64,000 nucleotides of DNA, from the NCBI GenBank assembly GCA_003050645.1, contig PEBX01000002.1, forward strand, positions 33,966-97,965. Reading direction: 5' to 3'. How positions within the stretch are numbered: the stretch's first letter is position 1; each line of letters starts with the position of its first letter. Both the position numbers and the translations under genes were made by a program. The stretch comes from Candidatus Carbonibacillus altaicus (lineage in GTDB: Bacteria > Bacillota > Bacilli > Thermicanales > DSM-22653). Under the pieces are notes generated by a model that was given only the letters and a program-made list of their open reading frames with translations, was not told the DNA's origin and searched no databases. This document shows, in pieces, positions 9,395 through 19,411 of the stretch.

Positions 9395-9545
9395 GTTCGT
9401 ATGAATAAGAACAGTGTGCAACTTGTACACTGCTACCGCATGCCGGATGGTTTATAAGTGGTCAGAGATGGGGCGCATGTAAACGAGTTTTAGCGTTTTG
9501 GCGCAAAGATCCACCACCGGGCAGCGAGTCTTAACATGAAAAGGA
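9395..9545 (+). ncRNA. Putative L21 leader (ribosomal protein autoregulatory leader)
   Basis: Leader of about 150 bases between the promoter and rplU. It begins with a 9-bp stem at 9412-9432 (CAGTGTGCA pairing with TGTACACTG around the loop ACT, one G-U pair). An L21 leader RNA is known upstream of rplU in Bacillus and relatives and is thought to bind L21 for feedback control. Position and a strong first hairpin fit; I have not matched the consensus structure base by base. Confidence 0.5.
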
Positions 9546-9554
9546 GGGAAAGCG

Positions 9555-9866
9555 GTGTACGCGATTATTGAAACCGGAGGCAAACAGTACCGGGTTACGT
9601 CAGGCGATATTCTTTATGTAGAAAAACTGCCGCAAAACGAAGGCGAAAGTGTCGTCTTCGATAAAGTGCTGATGCTGGGTGACGGCGAGACGCTCCAAGT
9701 TGGGACACCTTATGTGGGTGGCGCTCAGGTGAAGGCTGTTGTGGAGAAGCAAGGTCGTGGCAAAAAGATCGTCGTTTTCAAGTACAAACCGAAGAAGAAC
9801 TATCATAAAAAGCAAGGGCATCGCCAGCCGTATACGCGTGTACGGATCGAAGCCATAGAAGTTTAA
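9555..9866 (+). CDS. rplU: 50S ribosomal protein L21
   Basis: Primary 23S-binding protein of the large subunit. 103 residues, normal length, starting [14 protein letters not shown] and ending with the conserved [19 protein letters not shown] segment. The start is GTG at 9555, with AAAGGAGG ending about 8 bases before it. It is the first gene of the conserved rplU-prp-rpmA cluster, behind a sigma-A promoter and a long leader, so expression is probably controlled through that leader. Confidence 0.98.
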   Translation: MYAIIETGGKQYRVTSGDILYVEKLPQNEGESVVFDKVLMLGDGETLQVGTPYVGGAQVKAVVEKQGRGKKIVVFKYKPKKNYHKKQGHRQPYTRVRIEAIEV

Positions 9867-9888
9867 GACCGGTGAGCTGGGACATGCA

Positions 9889-10251
9889 ATGATCGAAGTT
9901 ATGATACAGCGCGAGAAAAGAACAGATGCAGGCGGTGAGCGCTTCGTCCCGCGTTCCATCGTCATTGAAGGGCATGCGGGATATGCCGATCCGGGGTATG
10001 ATCTCGTATGTGCTGGTGTGAGTGCTATCACGCTGGGGATAGCCAATGCCATTGTGTCTTTAACAGGAACGGATGCAGTTGAGCGTATCGGCAAAAGCGG
10101 TTATTTGCATTTTGCTTTGCCTGAACATCTGGATCCTATCGTTGAAGAGAAAGTAATCCTACTCTTAGAAGCGATGCTTGTCGCGCTTCAAGCGATGGCG
10201 CAAGAACACGGCGCTTATATACAGGTTAACGATTCCCTGGAGAAATCTTGA
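9889..10251 (+). CDS. prp: Ribosomal-processing cysteine protease Prp
   Basis: Cleaves the N-terminal extension of ribosomal protein L27 in Firmicutes that have it. 120 residues. The catalytic pair is visible in the motif GHAGYADPGYDLVCAGVSA: His in GHAG and Cys in VCAG. It sits between rplU and rpmA exactly as in Bacillus (ysxB). The substrate site is present in the neighbouring L27. A 16-bp tandem duplication begins inside its last two codons (10246-10277). Confidence 0.96.
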   Translation: MIEVMIQREKRTDAGGERFVPRSIVIEGHAGYADPGYDLVCAGVSAITLGIANAIVSLTGTDAVERIGKSGYLHFALPEHLDPIVEEKVILLLEAMLVALQAMAQEHGAYIQVNDSLEKS

Positions 10252-10277
10252 AGCGTTCCAATCTTGAAGCGCTCCAT
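10246..10277 (+). repeat. Two 16-bp tandem repeats seeded from the prp stop codon
   Basis: TCTTGAAGCGTTCCAA at 10246-10261 is followed directly by TCTTGAAGCGCTCCAT at 10262-10277. The first copy contains the last sense codon and stop of prp, so the intergenic copy is a duplication of the gene end. Confidence 0.8.
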
Positions 10278-10368
10278 TATTGACGCGATTTAAGGGATTT
10301 TATCGGTGATGTACGAACAGTATGTGAACGCTCTTAGAGCTTGCTTCATAACTTAGGAGGTGAGGAAA

Positions 10369-10689
10369 ATGCTTCGGTACACAATGAATCTGCAGTTTTT
10401 TGCTCAGAAAAAAGGGGTTGGGAGCACCAAAAACGGTCGGGACTCCAATCCGAAATACCTCGGTGTGAAACGCGGTGATGGCCAGTACGTGCTCGCCGGT
10501 AACATTCTCGTTCGCCAGCGCGGTACAAAAATTCGTCCCGGTCGTAACGTTGGTCACGGCAAAGACGACACGTTGTTTGCTTTGATCGATGGCGTGGTGC
10601 GTTTTGAACGCGAAGGCCGCGATCGCCGTCGAGTGAGTGTCTACCCGCGGGAAGTGATGGCCGCCGAGACGGTGTCTCAGGAAGCGTAA
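10369..10689 (+). CDS. rpmA: 50S ribosomal protein L27 with Prp-cleaved N-terminal extension
   Basis: Large-subunit protein near the peptidyl transferase centre. 106 residues from ATG 10369, chosen because TTAGGAGGTGAGG precedes it. The N-terminus [16 protein letters not shown] contains the NLQFF/A site that Prp cuts in Firmicutes such as Staphylococcus; mature L27 would begin AQKKGVGS. The rest ([19 protein letters not shown]) is the canonical L27 sequence. Followed by a strong intrinsic terminator. Confidence 0.98.
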   Translation: MLRYTMNLQFFAQKKGVGSTKNGRDSNPKYLGVKRGDGQYVLAGNILVRQRGTKIRPGRNVGHGKDDTLFALIDGVVRFEREGRDRRRVSVYPREVMAAETVSQEA

Positions 10690-10811
10690 GCGATATGTAT
10701 GGAAATATGTATGGTAACGATCTGTGCTTCTTGATCTACTTCTGAACATGGATTCTGCCGGTACGTATTTTGCCCAGTCGTTTTCAATACGGTTTTCTCA
10801 AGGTGTGCTTC

Positions 10812-10858
10812 AAAAAAAGCGGTCACCCGTGCCGGGCGGCCGCTTTTTGTTGAACTGG
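10812..10858 (+). terminator. Intrinsic terminator after rpmA
   Basis: AAAAAGCGG on the left pairs with CCGCTTTTT on the right, with CCCG/GGGC-type pairing inside, followed by a T run. The A-run on the left makes it usable in both directions, also ending the minus-strand gene that terminates at 10897. Confidence 0.85.
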
Positions 10859-10896
10859 CATTTTGGTCAAAAATCGCTTATGCTTGAATGAGGAGA

Positions 10897-11391
10897 TCAC
10901 CAGAACCACGGGGTATGCGGCTTGGGCGGCGGCGTTTGCGGGGTTCCGGGATACCCGTAGGGCGGAGCAAAGGGCGCGCCGTAGCCGGGAGGAGATCCAT
11001 AACCGGGCCCGGGCCCGCCAGACGCGTGATGCATCCAAGGGAGCATGCCCAATACGAGAATAGGGTAGAGAATTAAGGGGAGCGTTGGATTCATCCGCCG
11101 GGATGGATCGAAATCGGCGGAAACGCCCGGAACACCGGATGCGAGCGCATGAGCGGCATGACCGTTGGGAGACGATTGTTCGCGTGTCGAGTCTTGAACG
11201 TCCTGGACCGGACCGGCGGGGACGAATGCCGCAGGATGCATGAGATAAACCGGCATCCAGGTGAGAAGGGGTGGATGAAAGGCGATGTTAGCCAGTGCAC
11301 CCTGCTGCCCGGCCAATGAAAGAGTTTCAAAGGGCGGATTCGGCAGTTCATGTTCAGTGCTTTCCGTCATCGGAGGAATAGTATGCGTCAT
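10897..11391 (-). CDS. Hypothetical proline/glycine/tyrosine-rich protein
   Basis: 164 residues, no family recognised. It is likely real: the ATG at 11391 has AAAGGAG eight bases upstream and a terminator follows. The middle has a single hydrophobic stretch (TLPLILYPILVLGMLPW). The C-terminus is a low-complexity run of PGYG/PPGYG/PYGYPG units ending PPPKPHTPWFW. Such tails occur in spore coat and other surface proteins; a coat role is a guess. It is inserted on the opposite strand between rpmA and spo0B, which are adjacent in Bacillus. Confidence 0.65.
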   Translation of the reverse strand: MTHTIPPMTESTEHELPNPPFETLSLAGQQGALANIAFHPPLLTWMPVYLMHPAAFVPAGPVQDVQDSTREQSSPNGHAAHALASGVPGVSADFDPSRRMNPTLPLILYPILVLGMLPWMHHASGGPGPGYGSPPGYGAPFAPPYGYPGTPQTPPPKPHTPWFW

Positions 11392-11568
11392 CTGCGACGC
11401 TCCTTTCTATGTGCGATGAACGTGCGCATGCGTGCCATGTATCATTCGTCATAGTCTATGTATAGGCAGGCGACCGTGTGCATGCATCCGGCAAGCATCA
11501 TCGATATCAGTACGTCGATAGTAGTAGGTTCATCCATTCATTTGGAAAGAAGAACAAGAGGCGATGTC

Positions 11569-12156
11569 ATGATCACGTTAGAGGAAGTCATGAAACTCTT
11601 AGCCGATCGCCGTCACAAGCGTCTTAATGATCTTCAGCTACTGTACGGTGATCTGGCGCTTAAAGATTATGCAGCGCTTAAACACCATCTCGATGAAGAA
11701 GTGCGCGTGTTGCGAGAAGAGCAAAAATTGTACCGGCTGGGCGACGACGATCTAACCTATGCGCTTCTGGTGCATTCGGCGGCACCCCTCTCGTATCGTT
11801 TAAACTGGAAGGTGGACGATGACACCGCGCTACCGCCGGCATGGTCCCATACAATGCGGCAAGCGCTCATTGCTTTTTTAGACGATCTCGATCGTGCGAT
11901 GCCGCGTGCGGCATCAGATGAAGGGCAAAATGTCATCGACGTGCACTTTTTGTCAGCGGGCGACCGCTTTGCGATATACGTACACGTGCGTATCGATCAG
12001 TCGGCGGTGATGATGAACGTCTGGGAGCTGTTTGAGCACGTGGGGCTCAGGCACGAGCGCTCGCTCCGGGCAGTAGGCTTTAACGTTCAAGCTGAACAAA
12101 CCAGAGACACTCTTTTGTGGAAACTCGAACTGGACACAGGCGCGACTTACGCATAA
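11569..12156 (+). CDS. spo0B: Sporulation initiation phosphotransferase Spo0B
   Basis: Phosphotransferase of the sporulation phosphorelay, passing phosphate from Spo0F to Spo0A. 195 residues from ATG 11569 (AAGAGG upstream), close to the 192 of Bacillus subtilis. The four-helix hairpin region LLADRRHKRLNDLQLLYGDLALKDY matches the Bacillus pattern HSRHDWMNKLQLIKGNLSLQKY, with the active His at about residue 15. The C-terminal half diverges, as is usual. Position between rpmA and obgE supports the call. Confidence 0.85.
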   Translation: MITLEEVMKLLADRRHKRLNDLQLLYGDLALKDYAALKHHLDEEVRVLREEQKLYRLGDDDLTYALLVHSAAPLSYRLNWKVDDDTALPPAWSHTMRQALIAFLDDLDRAMPRAASDEGQNVIDVHFLSAGDRFAIYVHVRIDQSAVMMNVWELFEHVGLRHERSLRAVGFNVQAEQTRDTLLWKLELDTGATYA

Positions 12157-12278
12157 AGGGGTGGATCAAGATCGTTTTCCATACCTTAGCATGTGGTGTC
12201 GAGCTTGTCACATACATCCCTGGTCGACTCCGCGGGCATGTGCGGTGAAATCATCCTGCATAGGCGGAAACATGTTGA

Positions 12279-12344
12279 GATACATAACGTTTGGGATGCA
12301 TCACGTGTTGGGATGCATAACAAGTTAGGATGCATAACGAAAGG
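12279..12344 (+). repeat. Four degenerate 16-17 bp tandem repeats upstream of obgE
   Basis: Units start at 12279, 12295, 12312 and 12329 and share GATGCATAACgngTTgG. They lie in the spo0B-obgE gap and end about 75 bases before the obgE start. No hairpin potential beyond the internal ATGCAT palindrome. Confidence 0.75.
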
Positions 12345-12411
12345 ACTCAAGATCTGAAGGTAGCTTGATCACGTAAAATCTAGAACATGATTGTTTTCGT
12401 AGAAAGGTTAG

Positions 12412-13800
<1,389 letters not shown>

Positions 13801-13960
13801 CGTGTTTTTCATGCTGTAAAGTTAAAGATAATAAGTCAACATGAAGTAGGCGATATTGCATTGAAAGAATGTGCAGTAGAAAAGTGACACGATAGCGCGT
13901 CTCTTTACTCGACCCAGTACATACAATGAGAGGGAAGAGTAAAGGGAGGAGCGTTGAAGG

Positions 13961-14683
13961 ATGAAGCGACCGGTTATTTTTATTGTATTGCGCCATCCTT
14001 TCAGGCGTAGAAAGAAGCGGTGCGTGCTCTTATATGGATCGTTCGCTTTGTTTTTACTTTTTTTATTCTGGGGAGGAGCGATCGTTGCGACGTTAAATGC
14101 GGCCTGGGGAGAAGGCGGTTCGCTCGAGAAGGCGCTTCGAGCCAGCGGTTTTTTGGCATGGACTTATTCATCAGATGCAATTTCGCCCGGGACGCAAGGA
14201 GAACGGGAAGTGGATCATACTGAGCTTGCCGTGCATGCTACGCGCTGGACCAGGCATGATTCTCGGTTCGGATTTTCGATCGCCCTTCCCGAAGGCTGGG
14301 TGTTTCAGGACCTGATGGGAGAAGAAAAAAATGGGATCGAGGTGGACTGGACGGCTTTTGCCCATGATCCAAAAGGGCGTGTGACGCTTCTCGTTCAGCG
14401 TTTAAAAACGGATGACCTAAAAGGGTGGGTCGATCAAGGCGTCTTACTTTCACCCGGCATTGAAGCCGTGCAATTTGAGCCGTACGCACAAGGGAAGGAC
14501 AAGGGTTACCGGCTTCGTTACCGGCAAAGAGACCCTGAAGGTCACGATAGCGATGCACGTGAGTTGTATTTAGAATTAAATAAGCATACGTATGTGCGAC
14601 TGGCCATGTTTGCTCCCGCCGGCGAGCTTCAGGAAACGCTGTTTGAAGAGATTGTAAGCCGCTTCCAGTTGCTGAAGTTGTAA
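13961..14683 (+). CDS. Membrane-anchored hypothetical protein with extracellular PsbP/DUF1795-like domain
   Basis: 240 residues. A basic N-terminus is followed by one strong transmembrane helix (residues 23-46, LLYGSFALFLLFLFWGGAIVATL), so the rest should be outside the cell. The outer domain contains DSRFGFSIALPEGWVFQD, a pattern seen in PsbP-like/DUF1795 proteins, then alternating strands. Start ATG has GGGAGGAG upstream. It lies between obgE and the Mur-ligase gene on the same strand. Function unknown. Confidence 0.65.
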   Translation: MKRPVIFIVLRHPFRRRKKRCVLLYGSFALFLLFLFWGGAIVATLNAAWGEGGSLEKALRASGFLAWTYSSDAISPGTQGEREVDHTELAVHATRWTRHDSRFGFSIALPEGWVFQDLMGEEKNGIEVDWTAFAHDPKGRVTLLVQRLKTDDLKGWVDQGVLLSPGIEAVQFEPYAQGKDKGYRLRYRQRDPEGHDSDARELYLELNKHTYVRLAMFAPAGELQETLFEEIVSRFQLLKL

Positions 14684-14739
14684 ACAATGAGTGATAATGA
14701 GATCAAGTTGTGCACGGTATGAGGAAAGGTTGATCGAAC

Positions 14740-16152
14740 GTGGCCATCGATGACTGGATGTATGCATCGTATATGCGGGCGCGACCTTATATACGCGGAA
14801 AAGGCGATGCAAAGACGCGCCATCCCGAGCTCACCCGCCTTTTGCTCGATAAGCTGGGCCGGCCGGATGAGGGTGTTCCCGCGGTGGTGATCACCGGGAG
14901 TAAGGGCAAAGGGTCCGTCGCCGCACTCACGTTTTTTGTGCTTCGTGCCGCCGGTTATCGGGTCGGACTGTTTACGAGTCCGCATCTTTTAAACGTACGG
15001 GAGCGCATCCGCGTAGATGGTCGGGCCATCCCGGAAAAAGATTTTGTGCGCCTTTCAAATGTCGTTAAGAAAGCCGCCCTAGATGTACCGGAAGCGCCGG
15101 AGGCAGCGCGTTACCTCGGTCCGGTGGGACTTGCGCTTTCCCTTGCTTATTTATATTTTAGAGAGCAGGGTGTAGACGTCGCCGTCGTGGAAAGCGGTCG
15201 CGGCGGACGATTTGATGAATCTTCGGTGATCGATCATGATGTGGCCGTGCTCACCTCGATGTTTCCCGAGCACCTGGAAGCGCTGGGGCCGACACTTCGT
15301 GATATCGTCTGGCATAAGGCAGGCATCATCACACCGTCTGTGAGGGACGTCATCATCGGCCGGCAGACAGAAGAGGTTATGGCGTACCTAAAGGATGATC
15401 GAAAACACGAGCATGCCTTTCCCCGCTGGTCTGTTTTTGGAGAGGATGTCTTTGCCGAGGTGTTGCGCGCAGATCTTTCGGGAACGCTGGCGCGTCTCAG
15501 CCGTTTGCACATGTCTTTTACCACGCTCTCATCGCACACGCATATGACCGGGATGGCCCCCTTGCGCACGATTGATGTTACGGTTGCTCTACCGGGCGCT
15601 TATCAGGCGATGCATGCGGCGTTGGCTTGGGTTGCAGCAGAGGCTCTTATTCAAAAGTCGCTTTCTGATGAGGTGATCAGGCAGGGACTAAAAAGTGCTT
15701 ACTGGCCGGGTAGGCTTGAGGTGATCGAATGGTCACCACTGATGCTCTTGGACGGGGCAGTGAGTGATGCCGGTGCGCAAGAAGCGCTGGATCTCATGAA
15801 GCGATCCGGGGTGAGTGACTGCCGCGCAGTCGTGGGTCTGTCCGGGGATAAAGATATCGCCGGTGTCGTGCGGGCCCTTCAGGGGCAGTGCCAACGCATA
15901 GCTTTTACATATCCTAAAAATACCTATCTTCCTCGTGCTGACTATTCACCCTATGTCGCTCTAAAGTGCGCAAATAAAAAAAACTTAGACTTAAAAAGCG
16001 TGAGAAGCGCCGAATTTCCAGATCTGGAACGGGCGCTCTCGTGGCTGCGTGATGACTTATCACCAGATGGTGGATGCTTGTTATTAGGCACGCAGTCGTT
16101 TGTTGCTGACGTGCTTCAACATTTTGGACGTACGACCCTTGATCTTGTCTAA
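14740..16152 (+). CDS. Mur ligase family protein, folylpolyglutamate synthase (FolC)-like
   Basis: ATP-dependent amide ligase related to FolC, which adds glutamate to dihydropteroate or folate. 470 residues from GTG 14740. The P-loop is VVITGSKGKGSVAALT (residues 49-64); classical FolC has GTNGKGS, so this belongs to a SKGKGS variant subgroup seen as second copies in Bacillales. The following GLFTSPHLLNVRERIRVDG, VVESGRGGRFD and the HKAGII segment are typical of the family. The C-terminal half (LMLLDGAVSDAGAQEALD) keeps the ligase fold. Substrate cannot be settled from sequence. Confidence 0.8.
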   Translation: MAIDDWMYASYMRARPYIRGKGDAKTRHPELTRLLLDKLGRPDEGVPAVVITGSKGKGSVAALTFFVLRAAGYRVGLFTSPHLLNVRERIRVDGRAIPEKDFVRLSNVVKKAALDVPEAPEAARYLGPVGLALSLAYLYFREQGVDVAVVESGRGGRFDESSVIDHDVAVLTSMFPEHLEALGPTLRDIVWHKAGIITPSVRDVIIGRQTEEVMAYLKDDRKHEHAFPRWSVFGEDVFAEVLRADLSGTLARLSRLHMSFTTLSSHTHMTGMAPLRTIDVTVALPGAYQAMHAALAWVAAEALIQKSLSDEVIRQGLKSAYWPGRLEVIEWSPLMLLDGAVSDAGAQEALDLMKRSGVSDCRAVVGLSGDKDIAGVVRALQGQCQRIAFTYPKNTYLPRADYSPYVALKCANKKNLDLKSVRSAEFPDLERALSWLRDDLSPDGGCLLLGTQSFVADVLQHFGRTTLDLV

Positions 16153-16177
16153 GAACATCATGTATGTCCAACGTTTC

Positions 16178-16295
16178 ATCCCTATCGTTCTGATTCCATC
16201 GTTACATTCCTATCGTTCTGTTCCAATCGTTTTGTTCCAATCGTTTTGTTCCAATCGTTTTGTTCCAATGTTCTCAGTCCCATCGTTTGCTTCCA
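16178..16295 (+). repeat. 14-bp tandem repeats between two converging genes
   Basis: Three perfect copies of TTCCAATCGTTTTG at 16221-16262, preceded by a variant TTCCTATCGTTCTG at 16207-16220 and flanked by looser copies on both sides. The array fills the space between the Mur-ligase gene and the converging permease gene, where a terminator would be expected; I see no terminator hairpin. Confidence 0.85.
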
Positions 16296-16298
16296 TTC

Positions 16299-17261
16299 TT
16301 ACATCTTAAACCGCATGCTCAGCTTTTCGATGTGTGCCACGATCTGGTACATGAGCGTGGCGAGGATGCTGATCAACACGAGTCCGAGCATGACGAGGGT
16401 AAAGTTAAACACTTGAAACCCGTAGATGATAAGATAACCGAGCCCGCGTTTGGAGACGAGGAATTCGCCGACGATAACCCCGACCCAGGCCAGACCGACG
16501 TTCACTTTTAAGGCGGAGAGAATAGCTGGCATGCTGGCCGGAAAGACGATCGTCCGGAAAAGCTGGCAGCGTGAGGCTCCAAATGTTCTAGCCATTTTGA
16601 TCCAGTTTTTGTCGGTCTCTCGAAAACTGCCATAGACAACGAGCGTCGTAATAATAACGGCGACGGAGATGGCCATCATGATGATCGAAAGTGCCCCGCT
16701 TCCGAAGACGACAATAAAAAGCGGACCGAGTGCGACTTTAGGCATGCTGTTTAAGACGACGATATACGGGTCTATGATGCGCGATAACGTCGGCGAAAAC
16801 CAGAGGAGGGCGGCCAAAAAGACGCCTAAGACGGTCGCTGAGATAAAGCCAACAGATGTCTCCCAGACGGTCGTAAAGATGTGCCCGATAAGCGTTCCTT
16901 CCTGATACAGTTTGACACCTTGGGCGAGCACCTTCTCCGGCGTACTGAAGAGGAGGGGATCGATCCAGCGGCGGCTTGCCGCGATTTGCCAGGCAACGAT
17001 GAAAAGGACGAGCAGAAGGAGTTGAACGATGCGTATGTGCCGTGCTTTTCGTCTTTCCGTTTGCCGGTGTCGGTTATAGAGGGCGTTTAGGTCGAGCTCG
17101 GCTTTGTCCGACTTCGGCCGTGTACCGTCATCTGTCGCCTGAGGTCCGCGAGCGCCGTATGATCCGTCGGCATCGAGCAAGCCATTGAAACCGCGAGAGG
17201 TGTTAGAACCGTTAGAGCCGTTAGGTGCCATACGCGGCGTGTTCGGTGTCGGTTGCGGCAT
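16299..17261 (-). CDS. ABC transporter permease, NitT/TauT (SsuC) family
   Basis: Membrane permease of a nitrate/sulfonate/taurine/pyrimidine-type importer. 320 residues with six hydrophobic helices from residue 82. The EAA-like loop is MARTFGASRCQLFRTIVFPASMP (about residues 222-244). The N-terminus is unusual: about 75 hydrophilic residues rich in Asn, Gly and Ser precede the first helix. The start at 17261 has GGGAGGTGAT upstream and overlaps the end of the ATPase gene by 41 bases, so the extension seems real. No binding-protein gene is next to this pair. Confidence 0.85.
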   Translation of the reverse strand: MPQPTPNTPRMAPNGSNGSNTSRGFNGLLDADGSYGARGPQATDDGTRPKSDKAELDLNALYNRHRQTERRKARHIRIVQLLLLVLFIVAWQIAASRRWIDPLLFSTPEKVLAQGVKLYQEGTLIGHIFTTVWETSVGFISATVLGVFLAALLWFSPTLSRIIDPYIVVLNSMPKVALGPLFIVVFGSGALSIIMMAISVAVIITTLVVYGSFRETDKNWIKMARTFGASRCQLFRTIVFPASMPAILSALKVNVGLAWVGVIVGEFLVSKRGLGYLIIYGFQVFNFTLVMLGLVLISILATLMYQIVAHIEKLSMRFKM

Positions 17262-18012
17262 GACGCTCCATCACCTCCCAAATCTCTTGAAAGATAGACT
17301 GAAAAGCAGGCATGCGGCGGCGGGATAGAGGGGAGATCGGGCGCATTGACTCGGGGACATGGATTTCTTTTACGATTCGTCCCGGTTTTCCGCCAAGTAC
17401 ATAAATGCGGTCCGATAAAGCGATGGCCTCGGATATGTCATGGGTGACGAGGAGTACTGTTTTTTGATACCGATGTAGAAGGTCAAAGAGAAGATCTTCC
17501 AGTTTGAGTCGCGTTGTATAATCTAGGGCAGAAAATGGCTCATCCAGTAGGAGAATGTCCGGGTCGGTGATAAGCGTGCGGACGAGAGAGACGCGCTGCC
17601 TTTGCCCGCCGGAGAGCTCGTGCGGGTAGCGTCTGGCATAACCGGACAGCCCAACTTCATCTAAGAGGGCATGTGCTCTCCCGATGTCCTCCGGACAAAT
17701 TTTTTTTTGAATCTCCAGACCGTAAAGCACATTTTTTAAAATGGTGCGCCACGGTAACAGATAATCATGCTGCAACATATAGCCGATGGCAGCCCGTCGG
17801 TCACCGGACGCCTTTCCGATCTCAATCGTTCCACGGGTAGGTTTTAAAAGTCCGGCGATTAAAGAGAGAATCGTACTTTTACCGCCACCGGATGTGCCGA
17901 CAAGGGTGACAAATTCACCTTTCCGGGCGGTGAGTTCGATGTCACGTAAGGCCTGATGGGCACCTTTTTCCGTGATGTAGGCATGGCTTACCGCACGTAG
18001 ACGAATAATCAT
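17221..18012 (-). CDS. ABC transporter ATP-binding protein, NitT/TauT (SsuB) family
   Basis: ATPase partner of the overlapping permease. 263 residues from ATG 18012. Walker A GTSGGGKST near residue 40, Q-loop YMLQHDYLLPWRT near 80, signature LSGGQRQR near 135, and Walker B LLLDEPFSALD near 156, all intact. The GAGGTGAAGGAA before the ATG is both its ribosome-binding site and the 3' arm of a long-loop stem (separate entry). A GTG at 18021 is a possible alternative start but would leave no ribosome-binding site. Substrate unknown. Confidence 0.9.
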   Translation of the reverse strand: MIIRLRAVSHAYITEKGAHQALRDIELTARKGEFVTLVGTSGGGKSTILSLIAGLLKPTRGTIEIGKASGDRRAAIGYMLQHDYLLPWRTILKNVLYGLEIQKKICPEDIGRAHALLDEVGLSGYARRYPHELSGGQRQRVSLVRTLITDPDILLLDEPFSALDYTTRLKLEDLLFDLLHRYQKTVLLVTHDISEAIALSDRIYVLGGKPGRIVKEIHVPESMRPISPLSRRRMPAFQSIFQEIWEVMERHAATDTEHAAYGT

Positions 18013-18016
18013 TTCC

Positions 18017-18060
18017 TTCACCTCAGCTTTAGTCTATGCGACCGGGTTTGTTGAGGTGAA
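18017..18060 (-). promoter_or_regulatory. Inverted repeat burying the ribosome-binding site of the ABC ATPase gene
   Basis: TTCACCTCA at 18052-18060 (read on the minus strand) pairs perfectly over 9 bp with TGAGGTGAA at 18017-18025, across a 26-base loop. The 3' arm is the Shine-Dalgarno region of the ATPase gene, so the stem would mask it. It could be a translational switch or, as DNA, an operator. Confidence 0.55.
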
Positions 18061-18111
18061 CAAAAAAGACGGGAGGTGCATCGATGAAACCAGTATGATA
18101 TAATTTTTGCG

Positions 18112-18162
18112 GATCTTGTAGGAGAATCATGCATGTGATCCTTGTAGGAAAATCATGCATGC
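18112..18162 (+). repeat. Two 25-26 bp tandem repeats upstream of galE
   Basis: Copies at 18112-18136 and 18137-18162 share GATCnTTGTAGGAnAATCAT followed by GCATG, differing at a few positions. A TATAAT at 18099-18104 lies just before them but has no convincing -35. Confidence 0.75.
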
Positions 18163-18251
18163 GGTTAGATCCATTTACGAAACTTGTTAGAAGATGATTT
18201 TTACAGTGGAAGATGTATCTACATAAGAAGTGGGAGAAGGGGGAACGAGAC

Positions 18252-19286
18252 GTGCGCGTTCTTTTAACCGGTGGACTGGGATATATCGGGACCCACGTGG
18301 CTACTGCGCTATTGGAATCCGGTCATGAAGTGATCCTTCTGGATAATCTTGTGAATACGAGTGAAACGGTTTTGGAAGCACTGAAAACGCTGGCCAAACG
18401 AGAAGGGCTGGCCGCAGAAAACCTCACCTTCTTCGAAGCGGACGTCCGCGACCTGGAAGCGCTTCGCTTTGTCTTTACTGCTTCAAAGCCGGAGGCCGTG
18501 GTTCATCTGGCGGGTCTGAAAGCGGTCGGAGAATCGGTCGCTCTCCCGCTCGATTACTATGAAAACAATGTAACGGGCACGATTCATCTGCTACAGGTCA
18601 TGCGCGAACAGGGGGTCTTTACGTTTGTCTTTTCATCTTCGGCGACGGTGTACGGTGAGGCCTCTCAGCCACCGTTTACGGAAACGGCTCCCACTGCACC
18701 GACCAACCCGTACGGTCGGACGAAGCGCATGATTGAAGAAATTTTAAGCGATCTTGCCGCAAGTGACGACCGTTTTCGCATCGTCTCTTTACGTTATTTT
18801 AATCCGGTCGGTGCGCATGAAAGCGGTCTCATCGGTGAGCTGCCGCGCGGTGTGCCGAACAACCTGATGCCGTATGTCATGCAGGTCGCTGCCGGGTTGC
18901 GGGAAAAGCTGCATGTCTTCGGGGACGATTATCCGACACCGGACGGGACGGGTGTGCGCGACTATATTCATGTCGTCGATCTTGCCCGGGGACACGTGCT
19001 CTCTCTCAATTACGCCGCACGTCACCCCGGATACGAAGTCTTTAATCTGGGTCGGGGAAAAGGTGCGAGCGTTCTGGAAGTAATCCGAACGTTTGAAGAA
19101 GTGAACGGAACACCGGTGCCCTTTGCCATCGTCGACCGTCGTCCGGGCGATGTCGCCATATCCTTTGCCGCGACAGACAAAGCCGAGCAAACGCTCGGCT
19201 TTCGGGCGGAATATGATTTGACGGATATGTGTCGTCACGCCTGGCAGTTTCAAAAGCGCCTCTTGCACGAACAAACTGAGCGTTAA
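18252..19286 (+). CDS. galE: UDP-glucose 4-epimerase
   Basis: Interconverts UDP-glucose and UDP-galactose for cell-surface sugars. 344 residues from GTG 18252, chosen for AAGGGGG upstream and because the family starts MRVLLTGGLGYIG. NAD-binding GGLGYIGTH at residues 7-15, catalytic Ser in SSSATVYGE near 125 and YGRTK (Tyr/Lys pair) near 153, all present. PDGTGVRDYIHVVDLA near 237 is typical. It stands alone, flanked by minus-strand genes. Confidence 0.95.
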   Translation: MRVLLTGGLGYIGTHVATALLESGHEVILLDNLVNTSETVLEALKTLAKREGLAAENLTFFEADVRDLEALRFVFTASKPEAVVHLAGLKAVGESVALPLDYYENNVTGTIHLLQVMREQGVFTFVFSSSATVYGEASQPPFTETAPTAPTNPYGRTKRMIEEILSDLAASDDRFRIVSLRYFNPVGAHESGLIGELPRGVPNNLMPYVMQVAAGLREKLHVFGDDYPTPDGTGVRDYIHVVDLARGHVLSLNYAARHPGYEVFNLGRGKGASVLEVIRTFEEVNGTPVPFAIVDRRPGDVAISFAATDKAEQTLGFRAEYDLTDMCRHAWQFQKRLLHEQTER

Positions 19287-19411
19287 GTCAATCATAGGGG
19301 GAAACGCACTTTTTACAGTTACTGTGTGTTGCGAGTGCGTGCCTGTCAAGGGACCTGTACTTGCTATTTGTTAGATCGCGGTCTATGCACACGGTACGCG
19401 TGACGCTGTGT

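Larger units (their letters stand above)
9005..9554. other. Gap of about 550 bases: unidentified decayed fragment, then rplU promoter and leader
   Basis: Between about 9135 and 9312 one minus-strand frame reads IVENVKRIMTEALPSREL...GRVTYSE, a TAG stop, then, in the same frame, LNLPYAPIFDSVWDPIQQA and a stop. This looks like the end of an old gene with a nonsense mutation; I cannot name the family. From 9360 the stretch holds the promoter and leader of the ribosomal protein operon, listed separately. Confidence 0.45.

Noticed and set aside
16178..16295. CRISPR array
   Set aside because: The units are contiguous 14-bp tandem repeats without spacers; the same holds for all other arrays in the window.
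18073..18098. Four-codon leader MKPV with GGGAGGTG upstream of galE
   Set aside because: Too short to judge, far from galE and before the only TATAAT; probably chance.
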